This document shows positions 11,745-24,271 of a stretch of DNA of 64,000 nucleotides, one piece after another (the stretch's first letter is position 1; every line of letters starts with the position of its first letter). The translations under genes were made by a program, and so were the position numbers. The notes under the pieces are model-generated. The model searched no databases. It was not told the origin of the DNA and worked only from the letters and a program-made list of their open reading frames with translations. Origin of the DNA: Lamellibrachia columna (taxonomy: Eukaryota > Annelida > Polychaeta > Sabellida > Siboglinidae); NCBI GenBank assembly GCA_963662155.1, contig OY759261.1, positions 52,049,500-52,113,499 on the forward strand, in the 5' to 3' direction.

Positions 11745-12030
11745 CAAACCCTCTGGACATATCCCCTCCGGACAAAGCCCCTCCGGACAAAGCCCCTCCG
11801 GACAAAGCTCCTCCGGGCAAACCCCCTCCGGACAAACCCCCTCCGGACAAACCTCCTCCGGACAAAGCCCCTCGGACAAACCCCCCTCCGGACAAACCCC
11901 CTCCAGACAAACCCCCTCCGGACAAAGCCCCTCCAGACAAACCCCCCTCCGGACAAACCCCCTCCAGACAAACCCCCTCCGGACAAAGCCCCTCCAGACA
12001 AACCCCCCTCCGGACAAAGCCCCTCGGAAC
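11745..12030. repeat. 15-bp minisatellite, about 18 copies
   Basis: The unit is built on CCCCTCCGGACAAAG with variants ending ACC and one-base length changes. Because the unit is a multiple of three it opens frames on both strands (Pro-Pro-Asp-Lys-Ala type and Gly-rich type), which are artefacts. Confidence 0.96.
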
Positions 12031-12435
12031 GCGACGCGACGTCGCGTCGCTTTCCAGTGACGCGTCTAAGGGTGGCTTTCTGGGTCTTCATGTGGTGACC
12101 CAATTAACCATTCTACCCTTTAAATCCACACACATACCGACTTTTAGTCGCCAACAGTTTGTCTTCCGACAAATAATTGACAACTACACATCGGCCGACC
12201 GTCGGCCGACCGATTTTCCATATGCCAGATGTCCACAACAAGTGTCGCCAATTGTTGGTGGAGAACATACACATAACGACTATACTTGATTTGTCAACTA
12301 AAAATGTAGTCGCTAACATGTTGGCAACTGGAGAATCGGGTTTATACACCCGTCGCTCAGTCGTTTCTGGATTCGATCAAATAACAAGTGACTTAACAAT
12401 CGTAGCTCCAGTTTCACGTCCAGAGTCAGTACATC

Positions 12436-12692
12436 GCATGCACTGTACACTGTTGTACACGTGCACTGTACACTGTTGTACACGTGCACTGTACAATATT
12501 GTACACGTGCACTGTACACTGTTGTACACATGCACTGTACACTGTTGTACATATGCACTGTATACTGTTGTACACTTGCACTGTACACTGTTGTACACGT
12601 ACACTGTACACTGTTGTACACATGCACTGTATACAGTTGTACACATGCACTGTACATTGTTGTACACGTGCACTGTACACTGTTGTACACGT
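12436..12692. repeat. 23-bp minisatellite, about 11 copies
   Basis: The unit contains GTGCACTGTACACTG then TTGTACAC. Both TGTACA and GTGCAC are palindromic, so the array can form cruciforms. It keeps frames open for about 100 codons on both strands by chance. Confidence 0.96.
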
Positions 12693-12802
12693 GATATTCG
12701 GATGAAACATTAAAATTAAGCAGAACACGGCCGTGTTAGATGTTTTTAAACGTGTTCACTAAACCCCTTTTGAGGGGTCACGACGTTATAGCTGTAAAAT
12801 TA

Positions 12803-12843
12803 CATATAGTATGGCGATACTACATATAGTATGGCGATACTAT
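12803..12843. repeat. 20-bp tandem duplication
   Basis: TACATATAGTATGGCGATAC is present twice in tandem. Confidence 0.9.
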
Positions 12844-14365
12844 AAATACAATCGGTTTGTGCACCTTTAAGAAAACAACGTCAGCAGCGGTTCACCACCG
12901 CAGCCGCTCGACCCGAGGGTTCCTTAAACGGTCGACTTCAACAAAAACAGTTTGATCGAGACGCTACGCTGCGCCAGTCTCTGGGAGCCTGCACGACCCA
13001 TATATCCCTATCTTAATGGTTTTTCTCCAATTACATAACTCATCCGTATCCCAGGAATTGCATATGCAATATACGCGTCTTCCTTCTAGTGACGTTCCGT
13101 GAGTGAAGTGTCCGGGCGGGATTCGCCGCTGTAATCCGGTTGCATGTAATTCCTGTCTTTCCAGACCCGTTATCTTTCCCGAGACATGGCAGTTGATCCA
13201 CTTTTCTCTCAGGTTTATCCCATCGTCACATCCCTTGGTGTTTCTTTTGGATTCGTCTGTGCTAGCTACGCCCCAGACAAGCTAGACGTCTGGTGTGTGC
13301 CGATGCATCTCGTCTGTCCGTCAAAATTAGACGATCAGCCCGTATAGCTAGCTCCTGGATGTCCAGGCGAAAATAGGTTGGGTGTACGTGACCATTAACA
13401 AACATGTCTGCCGACGGATGGATTAATAACGTCTGACTGGAGTTGGGTCATTGTTTAAGAGCAGACGTAAGCCCACTCCTTGTCGTCTTCAGTTGCTTCT
13501 CGTTCTGCGATGGTTGTGGTGTGAACCCCGCCGTCACATTCTGCTGATGTCATGTATGGTGGAATGCGAGAACCCCTACTTGGCTTCTCTCTCTAGCACC
13601 CTGGTGGCCCTGGCTCTTGCACTGACGCCGCGGTTCAGCGATATGTCAGTCAAACCAATAGTGACATCCGACAAACAAGGGGACATCAAGTACACGTGTT
13701 CTGGTGGCGACCTTGTTCGGTATCCGGTACTCACAATGTCCAGTGACGAGTACGGTACTCTTATTTAGTTGTCTTCCTTACAACCCAGTTGGTGCACCAA
13801 TATAAACATGGATTCTATAATGATATATGATCATTTTGCTTTCTGTCTTGAAATAAAGTTAACACGGTTAACGGCTAACGACCACAAATGCCTTTTTTTA
13901 ATGTTACGGGCGTTTAATGTTACGGGCGTTTCCTTCATGTCTGTGGACGTCTTTACGATAATACTTCCGTGTTATTACGGGTTACTGGTATATTAAGCGA
14001 GAAGATGTTTAGATGGTCATACGTGTTCTGGCTTAAAGTAATAGCGCAAATCGCGAAATTCTTCAGCCTGCATTGGCTGCCTTCCAGAAAACGTCTTACA
14101 CTAAATAAATAGGGCTTGGCATTGTCAAGACGTATTTCACGGTCGAGATATTATATATGCTGGTGAGTAAAGCGGCTATTTCTGAGAGGAAGCGAACATT
14201 TATTCCGAGCCCAACTCATCGGTAGAATTAATGAATTAGTTGTCTCATAGTTCGCATTGCATAAGCTGCCTGGGATTGATGTGGGAGAATTCGGCCAGTC
14301 AGCGAGACGAATGGCGTCGTGCCACCCACCACGAGACAGCAGGAATTACATTAATCGGTTAACAC
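12844..14365. other. Intronic DNA, no supported gene
   Basis: The frame 13451-13768 (105 codons) ends in a segment reading CSGGDLVRYPVLTMSSDEYG but has no recognised domain or convincing splice boundaries. A 16-bp duplication (AATGTTACGGGCGTTT) lies at about 13899-13930. Confidence 0.35.
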
Positions 14366-14830
14366 ATCCCTCTCTCCCACCGTATCTCTCCCTTTCCCAA
14401 GCTTCTCTTCCCTCCTTATTAATATTCTATACCCATCCAATTTCAGATCCTTTCCTTTGTTTCCTCTCTACACTCTCCTCCTAGGTATCACCCACCCTTT
14501 CCTACGCTTCCTTCGTCATTTACCATTCTCTCGCCCCTCCGTCCGTCTGTCCGTTCCCCTCCTCCAGATTCCTTTCATTTCTATGCTTCCCCGCTCTACG
14601 TTTCATATACCCCCACTCTTCCAACCTCCCCCCATTCTTCCCTATGTTCCTCTACATTTCCCTCTTTCTCCGTCCACCTTCTTCAATCACCTAAATCTCA
14701 TATCGCCTTCGTTCGTTCGTTCGTTCGTTTCTTACTTCCTTCCCTAATTCTTCCTTCCTTACTTCTTTCCTTCCACCCTACCCACCCCACCTCTTCCCTC
14801 TTCATTCCGACCTCTCACCCATTACGCCTC
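14366..14830. repeat. Polypyrimidine-rich low-complexity tract
   Basis: About 460 bp that is overwhelmingly C and T on the + strand, including (TTCG)n at about 14708-14729. It could adopt triplex (H-DNA) structures. The reading frames are composition artefacts. Confidence 0.85.
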
Positions 14831-16548
14831 CCGCCAGCCAGGCCCCGTCCTTCGACACCGCAGCTGATTCTTCCTGGTAAACAGCCCGAACCAGAAAGCC
14901 TAGCCACCGCTAATTCCCGTGACCCTGCGCCGCTGCCCGCCTGTCAACTCCCACACAAAGCCGCCGTCTATCCATCCACCCATCGACATCGTGCCTCTTT
15001 CTCTCCCTGTCCGCCCCGTCGTTATATTTTCGCTAGAATCCGACAGTCACCGGACACCGCCATTGATGCTTGTCACGCGAACTCCACGGACCGTTGTCAC
15101 TTTATATATTGGTGCCATTAGTTCCCGTCTTGGCATCGACCATAGCTGAAACCTTACGCCCCTTAAGTGACGCGTTGGTTCACGTGTCCATCAATCAGGA
15201 AATCTTACACAGAACGCAATCTGACACGACGCACGCTGGCCCGAGTCGACCATAACTAACAGTTGTGCTTACGTAATTGTTCAGGCAATCAGGCAATACT
15301 GTCACGTGGGTTTGATTGTCTAATTGCGCGAGGATCTCGACGTGGTGGCGTAGCGTCACTTCGAGAAAACACGACTAACTATCAGTTATACCTGCGAGAA
15401 TAATAATTAATAATAATAATAAATAATGATAATTATTATTATTCTGCTTCTCGAGACTAAATATTGAATCCAGAAGCATCGAATGTGAAATAGACATAAT
15501 ACGAATAGGAATGGCGAATCTGGAAGCGTCGAATGTGGCATAGCAACCTGGATAAAGATTAATTGAAGTGGCGAATGCAAAAAAGGATCCGGGGGGGGCA
15601 ACTTTGTATGAGCGTACATTTATAATAAAATTGCTGCCGTCGCTCAATACAACAACGCGAATCTCCGGGGTAAGTCGTGGGCCCGCCCCCGACCAACTAT
15701 TATAAAAAACGATTGCCAATTAATAAATCATAGCCGTGTGACAGCAATCGATACGACGGTAACGCGAGTGGGAGACGGCGTTGTAAATAAAACGTTAACC
15801 AACAGCACGGCAGCTGAAACAGTCTTCGATACAGAGCACGTGAGATCGACACGAACACCAGGCCTGGGTCGATGGTCGGGGCATGATCGCAGCCGATTTA
15901 TTGGCCAATGTCGCAAAGAGACGATTTATTCAGGTCAGACTTTTTGCAATTAGGTGAGAATCGGCGAGACGTCGCAAGACTGAATACATTAGTCGTACAT
16001 TGTTTACGATGTCGCCTAGTCGATTGTGTTATTCATGTCTCTGATAATTAGGCCCGACATATTTGTAACGATTCATTAATCAGATTGTCTCGGTAAAGTC
16101 AGATTGAAGCAAATGCGTCAGTAGGAGTTATTGCTAACGGAAGCATCGTGCATTTAATTTGTCACGGATAATGGTTGCGGTGTTACGACCCACAGAGGTC
16201 CCGCATATGTTCGAATATTTTATGTATAAAAATTGTACTGCATTGAAAAACAAGTTATTTTTGTACGAATCGTGACTAGATTTTCCATATGTAACAGCAG
16301 TTGAGAGGTGGTATTCAGATAATGATTTTCAGTTCGTCAATATATATTTGGACAAGGTGCTGCAGAAAGTCTGGTGGAATTTTCCGAACAGTTACCGTTA
16401 TTCTGCGGACCGTCTTCTCCAGAATAAAATCGCCGGCTCCGGTAATGATGTTTGCATCTAGTTTCAAGACTCGTTGTATAACAATCCTAGATACATTCCG
16501 CCTCCCGCCTCCCAGTGGAATCCAGCAGTTTCTTCTACGTTATTTGTC
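14831..16548. other. Intronic DNA with an AT-rich (TAA)n patch
   Basis: AATAATAATTAATAATAATA-like sequence at about 15399-15442 may be a LINE 3' tail. GAATCCAGAAGCATCGAATG near 15467 recurs imperfectly near 15516. No gene is recognised. Confidence 0.4.
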
Positions 16549-16550
16549 CG

Positions 16551-16642
<92 letters not shown>

Positions 16643-16643
16643 T
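16549..16643. repeat. (GTGC)n microsatellite
   Basis: About 23 near-perfect tetranucleotide units. The Arg-Ala-Cys-Val frames are artefacts. Confidence 0.98.
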
Positions 16644-17370
16644 ATGCTTTGATCAATACCGGGGCAATTTAACACATTCCAATTTCGGGGTAGGTATATT
16701 CATATTTATAATTTATGTGTTTTAACCTAGAGACTCACGGATGGAAAACTATTTCAAAACGATAATGCTCCGTAAAATGTATATATTATTTTATTAACAC
16801 GGAAGTTATGTCAAATTGCATGTCTCGGTATGCAATATTTTACAGGAAATACCCGCTACCATGTTACAAAAATATTACTGAAAACGTATGAAAAACGTCC
16901 GCTTCTGTTTGCCGATGGCGACATATCTTGTTTGCTCTTGTTTCTTGTTTCTGTCGATTAGGTCGTCTTTCGCTTAATCGATCAACGTGTTCTACGTTCA
17001 CCCTGGGTGGTCTTACGCATTGCTTATCGATACTCCGAACTTAATGCATTCAACGTTATGTTCGTCACCTTAGTAGCGCGCGGCTTAGGGCGGAATTGAA
17101 GCGTTTGTATTTCGCCGCTTCACCTTTGAATTTCCCTAATTAAGTCTCTCTCCACATTCCAGTGGTGACTATGCATATCGGTCCGTACATATTTATGAAT
17201 TGTGGTTGGTTTTCGCATTCCTCAGAGGAAGATGCAGCATGTGTGCTGGAATCTCGTTAATGGTTACCGTTGTATGTTGGTGATGTTTATGCACGCAAAA
17301 ACGCATGCATGTTCATATGCATGCACACGTACGCGCGTACGAATGTAAGCAAATCCCCATAGACGTGTGC
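16644..17370. other. Intronic DNA, no recognised feature
   Basis: Nothing recognised apart from short CATG-rich sequence near 17280-17340 leading into the next microsatellite. Confidence 0.4.
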
Positions 17371-17649
<279 letters not shown>

Positions 17650-18300
17650 GTTTCTGCCCTTATACCCTGGGGCGACCCTGGATGTTGAGTTGGTGTACAT
17701 ATACCTTGTTAAACTCATTGCTTCCATGTAATCGCGGTTCGGTCTACCGCAGCGTAAACACTACAGACGAAAAAAAAAAACGTTTCACGCGAAATTGTAC
17801 CGTTTAATAGCTGCGCTAACAGCGTGTTGACGTTCGTCGAGGCAAACCACCACGTGCCAATGCACTGTCGACCGTCGGTTTCTGTCGGTCAATGCACTCT
17901 TTCAATCGAAGACCTAAATACTTCCCGTCTGGCCGTCGTCTCTAACCGATTGACCTTTACGTTCAAACAATACATGGATGTCGTACAGATGTCGCACAGA
18001 TGTCGTACAGATGTCGTACATATGTCGAAACACGCGAGTTTAAACTAGCAGGTTTATAGCGAGCTGAATTTGCCGGTCACGTGTCCTCCATAACTTCCGC
18101 GCCGAGATACGCATATATAAATACAGACAGAATGGCCTCTGTTTGTGAATACGATACTTATACATTTTTAGAAGTTATTTCAATATGTAATCTAGCTATC
18201 TGAGAAAAGTTATAACTTAACAGGGCAAGGAACACACCAGCAATTGTGTCGGTGGAAAAGCACTCATGCGTAACATGGTTGAAGGCCAAGAAATGCACTA
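17650..18300. other. Intronic DNA, no supported gene
   Basis: Includes a short GTCG(T/C)ACAGAT triplication at about 17980-18020. No protein domain is seen. Confidence 0.4.
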
Positions 18301-18481
18301 GAGGGGTGTGCGGTAGGGGTCTCAACCCCAGTCCCACCTGTTTATTGGGGGGAGGGCAACTTCTCACCTCCCACAAACTTTGAGAGTCCACCTCCCACCA
18401 ATCCCACCTCCCACCTATTTGTGAGGCCAACCTCCCACCTCCCATCAATTTTTAGGACCAACCCCCACTTTCCACACCCCT
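18301..18481. mobile_element. Possible small hAT-like MITE with C-rich interior
   Basis: The ends are inverted: GAGGGGTGTGCGG at the left and, read on the other strand, GAGGGGTGTGGAA at the right, like degenerate hAT termini. The interior is made of CCTCCCACC-type motifs. No clear 8-bp target duplication was found, so this is tentative. Confidence 0.3.
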
Positions 18482-18689
18482 CACACCTAGCGCTTAATGG
18501 GCAAGTTCACTGCGTCAAACGTAGCGAGAAACTCATTGCTGTCACATACAGTAGTATCGTGGGAACAGCCAATATTGCCATGCACCGTTTGTGATTGTTG
18601 AAGCTCTTCTTCACTCCGAGTGTTGTCCATGGGCAGTGGTGGTGCTGCACACCTTGATATCCACCATGCCGGTCGACAGCTCTAGCACC

Positions 18690-19037
18690 GTTAGATGTAT
18701 GGGTGTTGTGTCGTTAGATGTGTGGGTGTTGTGTCGTTAGATGTGTGGGTGTTGTGTCTTTAGATGTGTGGGTGTTGTGTCGTTAGATGTGTGGGTGTTG
18801 TGTCGTTAGATGTGTGGGTGTTGTGTCGTTAGGTGTGTGGGTGTTGTGTCTTTAGATGTGTGGGTGTTGTGTCGTTAGATGTGTGGGTGTTGTGTCGTTA
18901 GATGTGTGGGTGTTGTGTCGTTAGATGTGTGGGTGTTGTGTCTTTAGATGTGTGGGTGTTGTGTCGTTAGATGTGTGGGTGTTGTGTCTTTAGATGTGTG
19001 GGTGTTGTGTCGTTAGATGTGTGGGTGTTGTGTCGTG
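18690..19037. repeat. 23-bp minisatellite, about 15 copies
   Basis: The unit contains TTAGATGTGTGGGTGTTGTG. The period was checked at several positions; the main variation is CGTTAG versus CTTTAG. The G-rich strand carries one GGG per unit. Confidence 0.97.
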
Positions 19038-19269
19038 TCTCGGCCTCCACTGTACCAAATTGGAGCAGACAAACACGTGGCATTGAGCAATAAATTAAAT
19101 ATTAATACGTCTACTAATATTTATAACAATTCATGAATAATATGTCATCCGTAAAGTATTGATAACTTGCCGCCGCAGTATTCATTGTCTCGACTTCATC
19201 TTCCCCGTGTGGCTTTTAGTTCTGACCAAAATCCTGTATCACTGTCTGCAAGCTACTAACTGTTCCCCG

Positions 19270-19740
19270 AGACAACCTTGAGCGGTACGGCCGCAGTTCT
19301 TTCCCGCCTGCTGGGCCGACCCTCTGGAACGCGCTACCCGAAGATCGAGGTCATGAACACTTTGAAAGCTCGTCTTAAAACACACGATTTTAAGCTCGCC
19401 TTTAATATGTAATCTGTATATGTCACATATTCTATCACCAAAATATATTTAATTATTTGTAATTAACAACTAATATTTTATTGTCTAGTTATTTATTAAT
19501 TAATTAATTAATTTTATTAACTATTTATTTATTTAACTACCAATGGTACTTTATATTTTATACTTTTGTGTGTGGTTTAGTTTAGTTTAGTTAATTTTTG
19601 TTGAGCCGAATTTTTGAAATACTTAATGAATTATTATTTTTTATAGTTTAACATTTTAGTTTTGTAAACACTGCTGAACAGAGTTTTACTTCGGGTTTTA
19701 ATGTATAAATAAAGCTATTATTATTATTACTGTTATGGCG
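19270..19740 (+). mobile_element. L2/CR1-like LINE 3' end and AT-rich 3' UTR
   Basis: A degenerate frame from 19286 reads SSFPPAGPTLWNALPED, the conserved tail motif of L2/CR1-type reverse transcriptases, then an LKTH-like segment. It is followed by about 300 bp of AT-rich DNA ending AAATAAAGCTATTATTATTA, a typical LINE terminus. It is 5'-truncated and frameshifted. Confidence 0.65.
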
Positions 19741-20142
19741 TATTTTGCCACTTCTTCGAAGAACATACACAAAACATCGCTCGCAGATAACTCCGACGTG
19801 GCTATTTTTAAAGCGGCTCGCTCTTCCAGATAAGTGTGAAAGGACGGGCGAACACATCGGGTCTGTGAAACTCGTTCGACGTAGAGACAAAAACTCGGGC
19901 GACGTAGAGACAGATACAAATGAATGATTCTGAGTGTTCATTGTAGTCTAGACCTCGAACAAAACTGCATGTGACGGCCTTTGTGTTTGGAACACGACGC
20001 AGACAAAGGTCTCCTGGCTTTCTGGACACAATAAACAGTAGCATATGTATGGCTCATCGACCAGTTTATTTGATTAAAGAGTTGGTCAAATCACTAATCA
20101 CGTGATGCGTCTATACTACAAAGTAGTTTTGTGACTGTTACT
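19741..20142. other. Intronic DNA, no supported gene
   Basis: Contains the imperfect direct repeat GACGTAGAGACA at about 19878 and 19899. Open frames do not resemble known proteins. Confidence 0.35.
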
Positions 20143-20272
<130 letters not shown>

Positions 20273-20349
20273 ATAGTGCAAGGAGTCATAAGCTCTTGTA
20301 GTGGCTGTCATTTCCCGTTGAAAGCCGGGCAACTCGGCTAGTCGTATTA

Positions 20350-21800
20350 ACAAGATTTAACAAGATTTGTCATCCAAGCCAAAGGCCCAGATGGCAAGTG
20401 GACAAGGAAGCCATTGGCTTATCGAGAGTCCAACAATGTACATCTACTTATAGCCCGCCCTCCTGAGATATGTGTCAACCTTGTTTTTAAACATATTCAC
20501 GCTGCTAGCAGTTACACAATCTGTAGACAATTTGTTCCATTCATTTATTGTCCTCTGTGAGAACGAGTGCTTCCTGATGTCCAATCTACATTGATCCTTT
20601 ACTAATTTTACCTCATGTCCTCTAGTTCTGCTATCCTTCTTGAGTGAAAAAAACATATTTCTATCAATATTTTCATACCCATTCAATATCTTAAAAACTT
20701 CAATCTGATCTCCTCTTAACCTCCTTGTCTCTAGAGTTGTTAAACCACATTCTTTCAGGCGTTCTTCATAACTAAGGTCTCTCAGTTCTGGAATCATTTT
20801 AGTTGCTCTCCTTTGTATGCGTTCAAGCGTATCTATATCCTTCTTACGATATGGTCTCCATGCTTGTATACAGTATTCTAAATGAGGTCTAACTATTGCT
20901 TTATAAAGAGGTATAATTAACTTTTTTCCCTTGTATGTTATGTTTCTTCTAATCAATCTAAGAATTTGATTACCCTTTGAAGCTGCAATACAACACTGCT
21001 CTGAAACTTTCATATCAGCGCTTATTGTAACTCCTAAGTCCTTTTCTTTTACAGTACTACCCAGAACAGTATCTCCCATTTTATAGTTTACATTCAAGTT
21101 CCCATGTCCTGTATGTAGGCAATTACATTTCCCAAAATTGAACAACATCTGCCATTTCTCAGACCATTTTGTAAATGTTGTTTATCACCATCAGTATTAA
21201 CCTTTCTAAACAGTTTTGTGTCATCCGCAAATTTCAGTACGTTACTTGTTATACTGTCGTCCAAGTCATTGATATAAATTAAGAATAATATAGGTCCTAA
21301 TACTGATCGTTGAGGTACCCCACTCAAAACCGATTTCCAATTTGAAACTTCTCCATCTACTACAACTCGTTGTCTTCTGTCAGTCAGCCATTGTTCTATC
21401 CAGTCAGTTATGCTATCCCCGATACCATGGGCTTTTAATTTAAGTAGTAATCTTTGATGTGGCACTTTGTCAAAAGCTTTCTGAAAATCTAAGTAGATAA
21501 TATCTACTGGCGATCCCACGTCTATCCACTTAATGATTTCTTCCAAAAAACATAACATATTTGTTAAGCATGACCTCGCTTTAAGGAATCCATGTTGAGA
21601 TGAATTTAATAATTTATGCTTAACGAGGAATTCCACCATATGGTCTTTAATTAACCTTTCTAATAATTTACAAATCACTGACGTTAAACTCACTGGTCTG
21701 TAATTCTCTGACTTATTTCTCGAACCCTTTTTAAATAATGGTATGATGTTTGCTTCTTTCCATTCAAACGGAACAACTCCCTCTTTTAATGACAAGTTGT
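20350..21800 (-). mobile_element. 5'-truncated CR1/Jockey-like LINE with reverse transcriptase
   Basis: Two overlapping minus frames (21795-21094 and 21148-20444) together give the palm and C-terminal part of a non-LTR reverse transcriptase. Visible motifs are ENYRPVSLTSVICKLLERLI, LDFQKAFDKVPHQRL (motif A Asp), GVPQRSVLGPILF (GVPQG with Gly to Arg) and the catalytic FADDTKLF. The second frame carries the thumb and C-terminal region, such as KWQMLFNFGKC and RTRGHEVKLVKDQC. A frameshift near 21164-21180 separates the frames, and the endonuclease half is absent, so the copy cannot move by itself. It inserted antisense in intron 1. The 3' UTR extends to about 20350 with TTAACAAGAT repeats. Confidence 0.9.
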
Positions 21801-21934
21801 ATACACAGGTTTACCTGTAATTTCGTAATTTTCAGTGTCAGCACAAGCTACCATTAGTCCCCTGCCTTTCTTCTGGCGTTGTCACGTTACTCGAACGCTG
21901 GTACAACAAATGATCGTAAAACGAATGTCGAAAA

Positions 21935-22309
21935 GCCAAATATAGATACCGTGTTAAAGCGAATATAGATACCATGTTAAAGTGAATATAGATATCGTGT
22001 TAAAACGAATATAGATACCATGTTAAAGCGAATATAGATACCGTGTTAAAGCGAATATAGATACCGTGTTAAAGCAAATATAGATACCGTGTTAAAGCGA
22101 ATATAGATACCATGTTAAAGTGAATATAGATACCGTGTTAAAACGAATATAGATACCGTGTTAAAACGAATATAGATACCGCGTTAAAGCGAATATAAAT
22201 ACCGTGTTAAAGCGAATATAGGTACCGTGTTAAAGCGAATATAGATACCGTGTTAAAGCGAATATAGATACCGTGTTAAAGCGAATATAGATACCGTGTT
22301 AAAGCGAAA
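21935..22309. repeat. 23-bp minisatellite, about 16 copies
   Basis: The unit contains GAATATAGATACCGTGTTAA; variants differ at one or two sites (CCATG, AAACG, AAGTG). The period was verified, for example 22028 to 22051. Confidence 0.97.
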
Positions 22310-22499
22310 CAAAAGTCAATATTTTCGCGCTATGCACCTATAAGAGTTATTAAAACAGAACCATTAGTATTATAATTAAGAATATCACGCCAGTGATTGA
22401 CTAGGAAAACCTTATTGAACACACAACATCTTTATTTCACGGGTCGCGCCATACTGTTATATAACCCTACGTCACGAGTGCGGTATTCCGGCAACATTC

Positions 22500-23204
22500 C
22501 AAGGGTGTAACGAACTAGCGATGCATCGCGATAGTCGATGTGCCGATAGTCATCGTCGATAGTACAATGAACTATCGATAGTAACTATAGTTGGCAGAAC
22601 TGTGATACTGTTCGTAAACGTGCGTTCTAAATTTTATTGTGTAATTTTACTTATTTACCACAAAAACCGTCTGATCCTCGTCACTCGCGGATTCGCCGTA
22701 TTGTGAGCCAACTGCCTCCGAGTCCAAGCGATGACGTCACCAGTAATTCTGGTTTTGGACTACGTTCTTGGCTGCTCGATAGGCGGAACCATGTTTAATA
22801 TGTCGAACGCGGAGCGGAGGATTTCGAGATTGTTACGAATAAAGCTGCAAAGTCAGCTATGTAAAAGCAAATTATGGGGATACCGACAAGAAGTGAGTTG
22901 CATGCTGACATTGACGCTTTGTGCTGATATTCAGTGGAAACAGAACCACTTTGATATATTACATATATTAAGTGTCCCTGTCAGAATGTGCGCCCGAATT
23001 AGCACACGAGATGAAGCTAGCTCCATACACATCAAGTGAAATCACTACGTATGCCTATTAAATTAATCGTCTATGATGCTATCGCGGTACTATCGTGACA
23101 GTCGCGCTAGTCACGATACTATCGTGACAGTCGCGCTAGTCACGATACTATCGTGACAGTCGCGCTAGTCACGATACTAAAACTACCCCCGGTAGTCACC
23201 CCTA
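22500..23204. mobile_element. Probable non-autonomous hAT-family element (705 bp)
   Basis: The left end is CAAGGGTGTAACGAACTAGC and the right end, read on the other strand, is TAGGGGTGACTACC; both resemble degenerate hAT termini (CAGGGGTG). The flanks carry an 8-bp target duplication with one mismatch: CAACATTC (22492-22499) and CAATATTC (23205-23212). Subterminal regions are rich in ACTATCG motifs. The 102-codon frame at 22731-23039 is not transposase-like. Confidence 0.6.
23088..23180. repeat. 29-bp subterminal tandem repeat, 3 copies
   Basis: The unit contains GTGACAGTCGCGCTAGTCAC, an imperfect palindrome. It lies just inside the right end of the probable hAT element, where transposase-binding repeats are common in that superfamily. 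Confidence 0.9.
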
Positions 23205-23640
23205 CAATATTCGCTCGCCAAATGAAAATACATTTATATACACCTATTCCTATACTTGCCAATAGGATATGACTATGCTATTTGCGTCCAGACTCAACTT
23301 ATGTAACCTACTTGGCCCTTTTTTATTAAACTAGTCTTCTTTCTGGTAAAATAACACTTTTGTTTGAGACTTTGCGTTGGTTCTGTGTATATCAGCCTCC
23401 CTTAATACGTCACTTGTAGTCGAGGTTACCCTGGTTTCATAGAACTGCGCATGCGCTTATCGGTCGCGCCGGTTAACAGGTCAGCCCTCGGTAATTCGGA
23501 GAAACGACCGGAATCTCCCACTTTTAGAACACATCATGAGTAAGCCACTGGCATGATATTCTTGATTTTTAGTTAGTGGTTAGTTTTTATTAACTCTTTT
23601 AGACCACGACTTTTGTTTTGTTTTAAACAGTACAGTCTGC

Positions 23641-23790
23641 GTTCGATCCAAGGGCTTACACGTTGACCAGAGTCTGCGGTTCGGCTGCGTGTTCGATCCA
23701 AGGGCTTACACGTTGACCAGAGTCTGCGGTTCGGCTGCGTGTTCGATCCAAGGGCTTACACGTTGACCAGAGTCTGCGGTTCGGCTGCGT
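23641..23790. repeat. 50-bp direct repeat, 3 identical copies
   Basis: Units begin GTTCGATCCAAGGGCTTACA and end TTCGGCTGCG. The three copies appear identical, implying very recent triplication. Confidence 0.96.
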
Positions 23791-23953
23791 GTTATGCCTT
23801 AAGCGCATTGCGATGTTATCGATAAGAAATAAGTTGTTGTCGATAAGGGCTCGGGCGTTCGACTAACAAGGTAGACCACACAGGAGCCGCAGTGCCTAAC
23901 TGAACAACGTTCCCGATATGAACAAAGGTCATGTTAGTCAGTAATATTTCAGC

Positions 23954-23986
23954 GTGTTGATCACGTGTTGATCACGTGTTGATCAC
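23954..23986. repeat. 11-bp direct repeat, 3 copies
   Basis: GTGTTGATCAC three times in tandem; each junction forms the palindrome GATCACGTG. Confidence 0.95.
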
Positions 23987-24054
23987 GGGCCATAACTTTT
24001 CAACTTTCGTATTCAGGTATTGTTCGGATCGAGATAACGGGCGGAGTTCCTTTG

Positions 24055-24079
24055 AAACACACACACACGCACGCACTCA

Positions 24080-24110
<31 letters not shown>

Positions 24111-24167
24111 GCGCGCACGCACGCACGCACGCACGCACACACATACACACGCACACACACACACACA

Positions 24168-24261
<94 letters not shown>

Positions 24262-24271
24262 CACACACACG
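24055..24271. repeat. (CACG)n/(CA)n compound microsatellite
   Basis: Alternating CACG and CA blocks. All overlapping frames are artefacts. Confidence 0.98.

Noticed and set aside
11693..12289. A proline-rich 198-codon frame
   Set aside because: It is the 15-bp minisatellite read in a stop-free frame; several other frames on both strands are equally open.
13451..13768. A 105-codon frame with a weakly protein-like C-terminus
   Set aside because: No domain, no convincing splice sites and no codon-periodic signal that I can see.
22731..23039. A 102-codon frame inside the hAT-like element as a transposase
   Set aside because: It is too short and has no DDE, BED or dimerisation motif.
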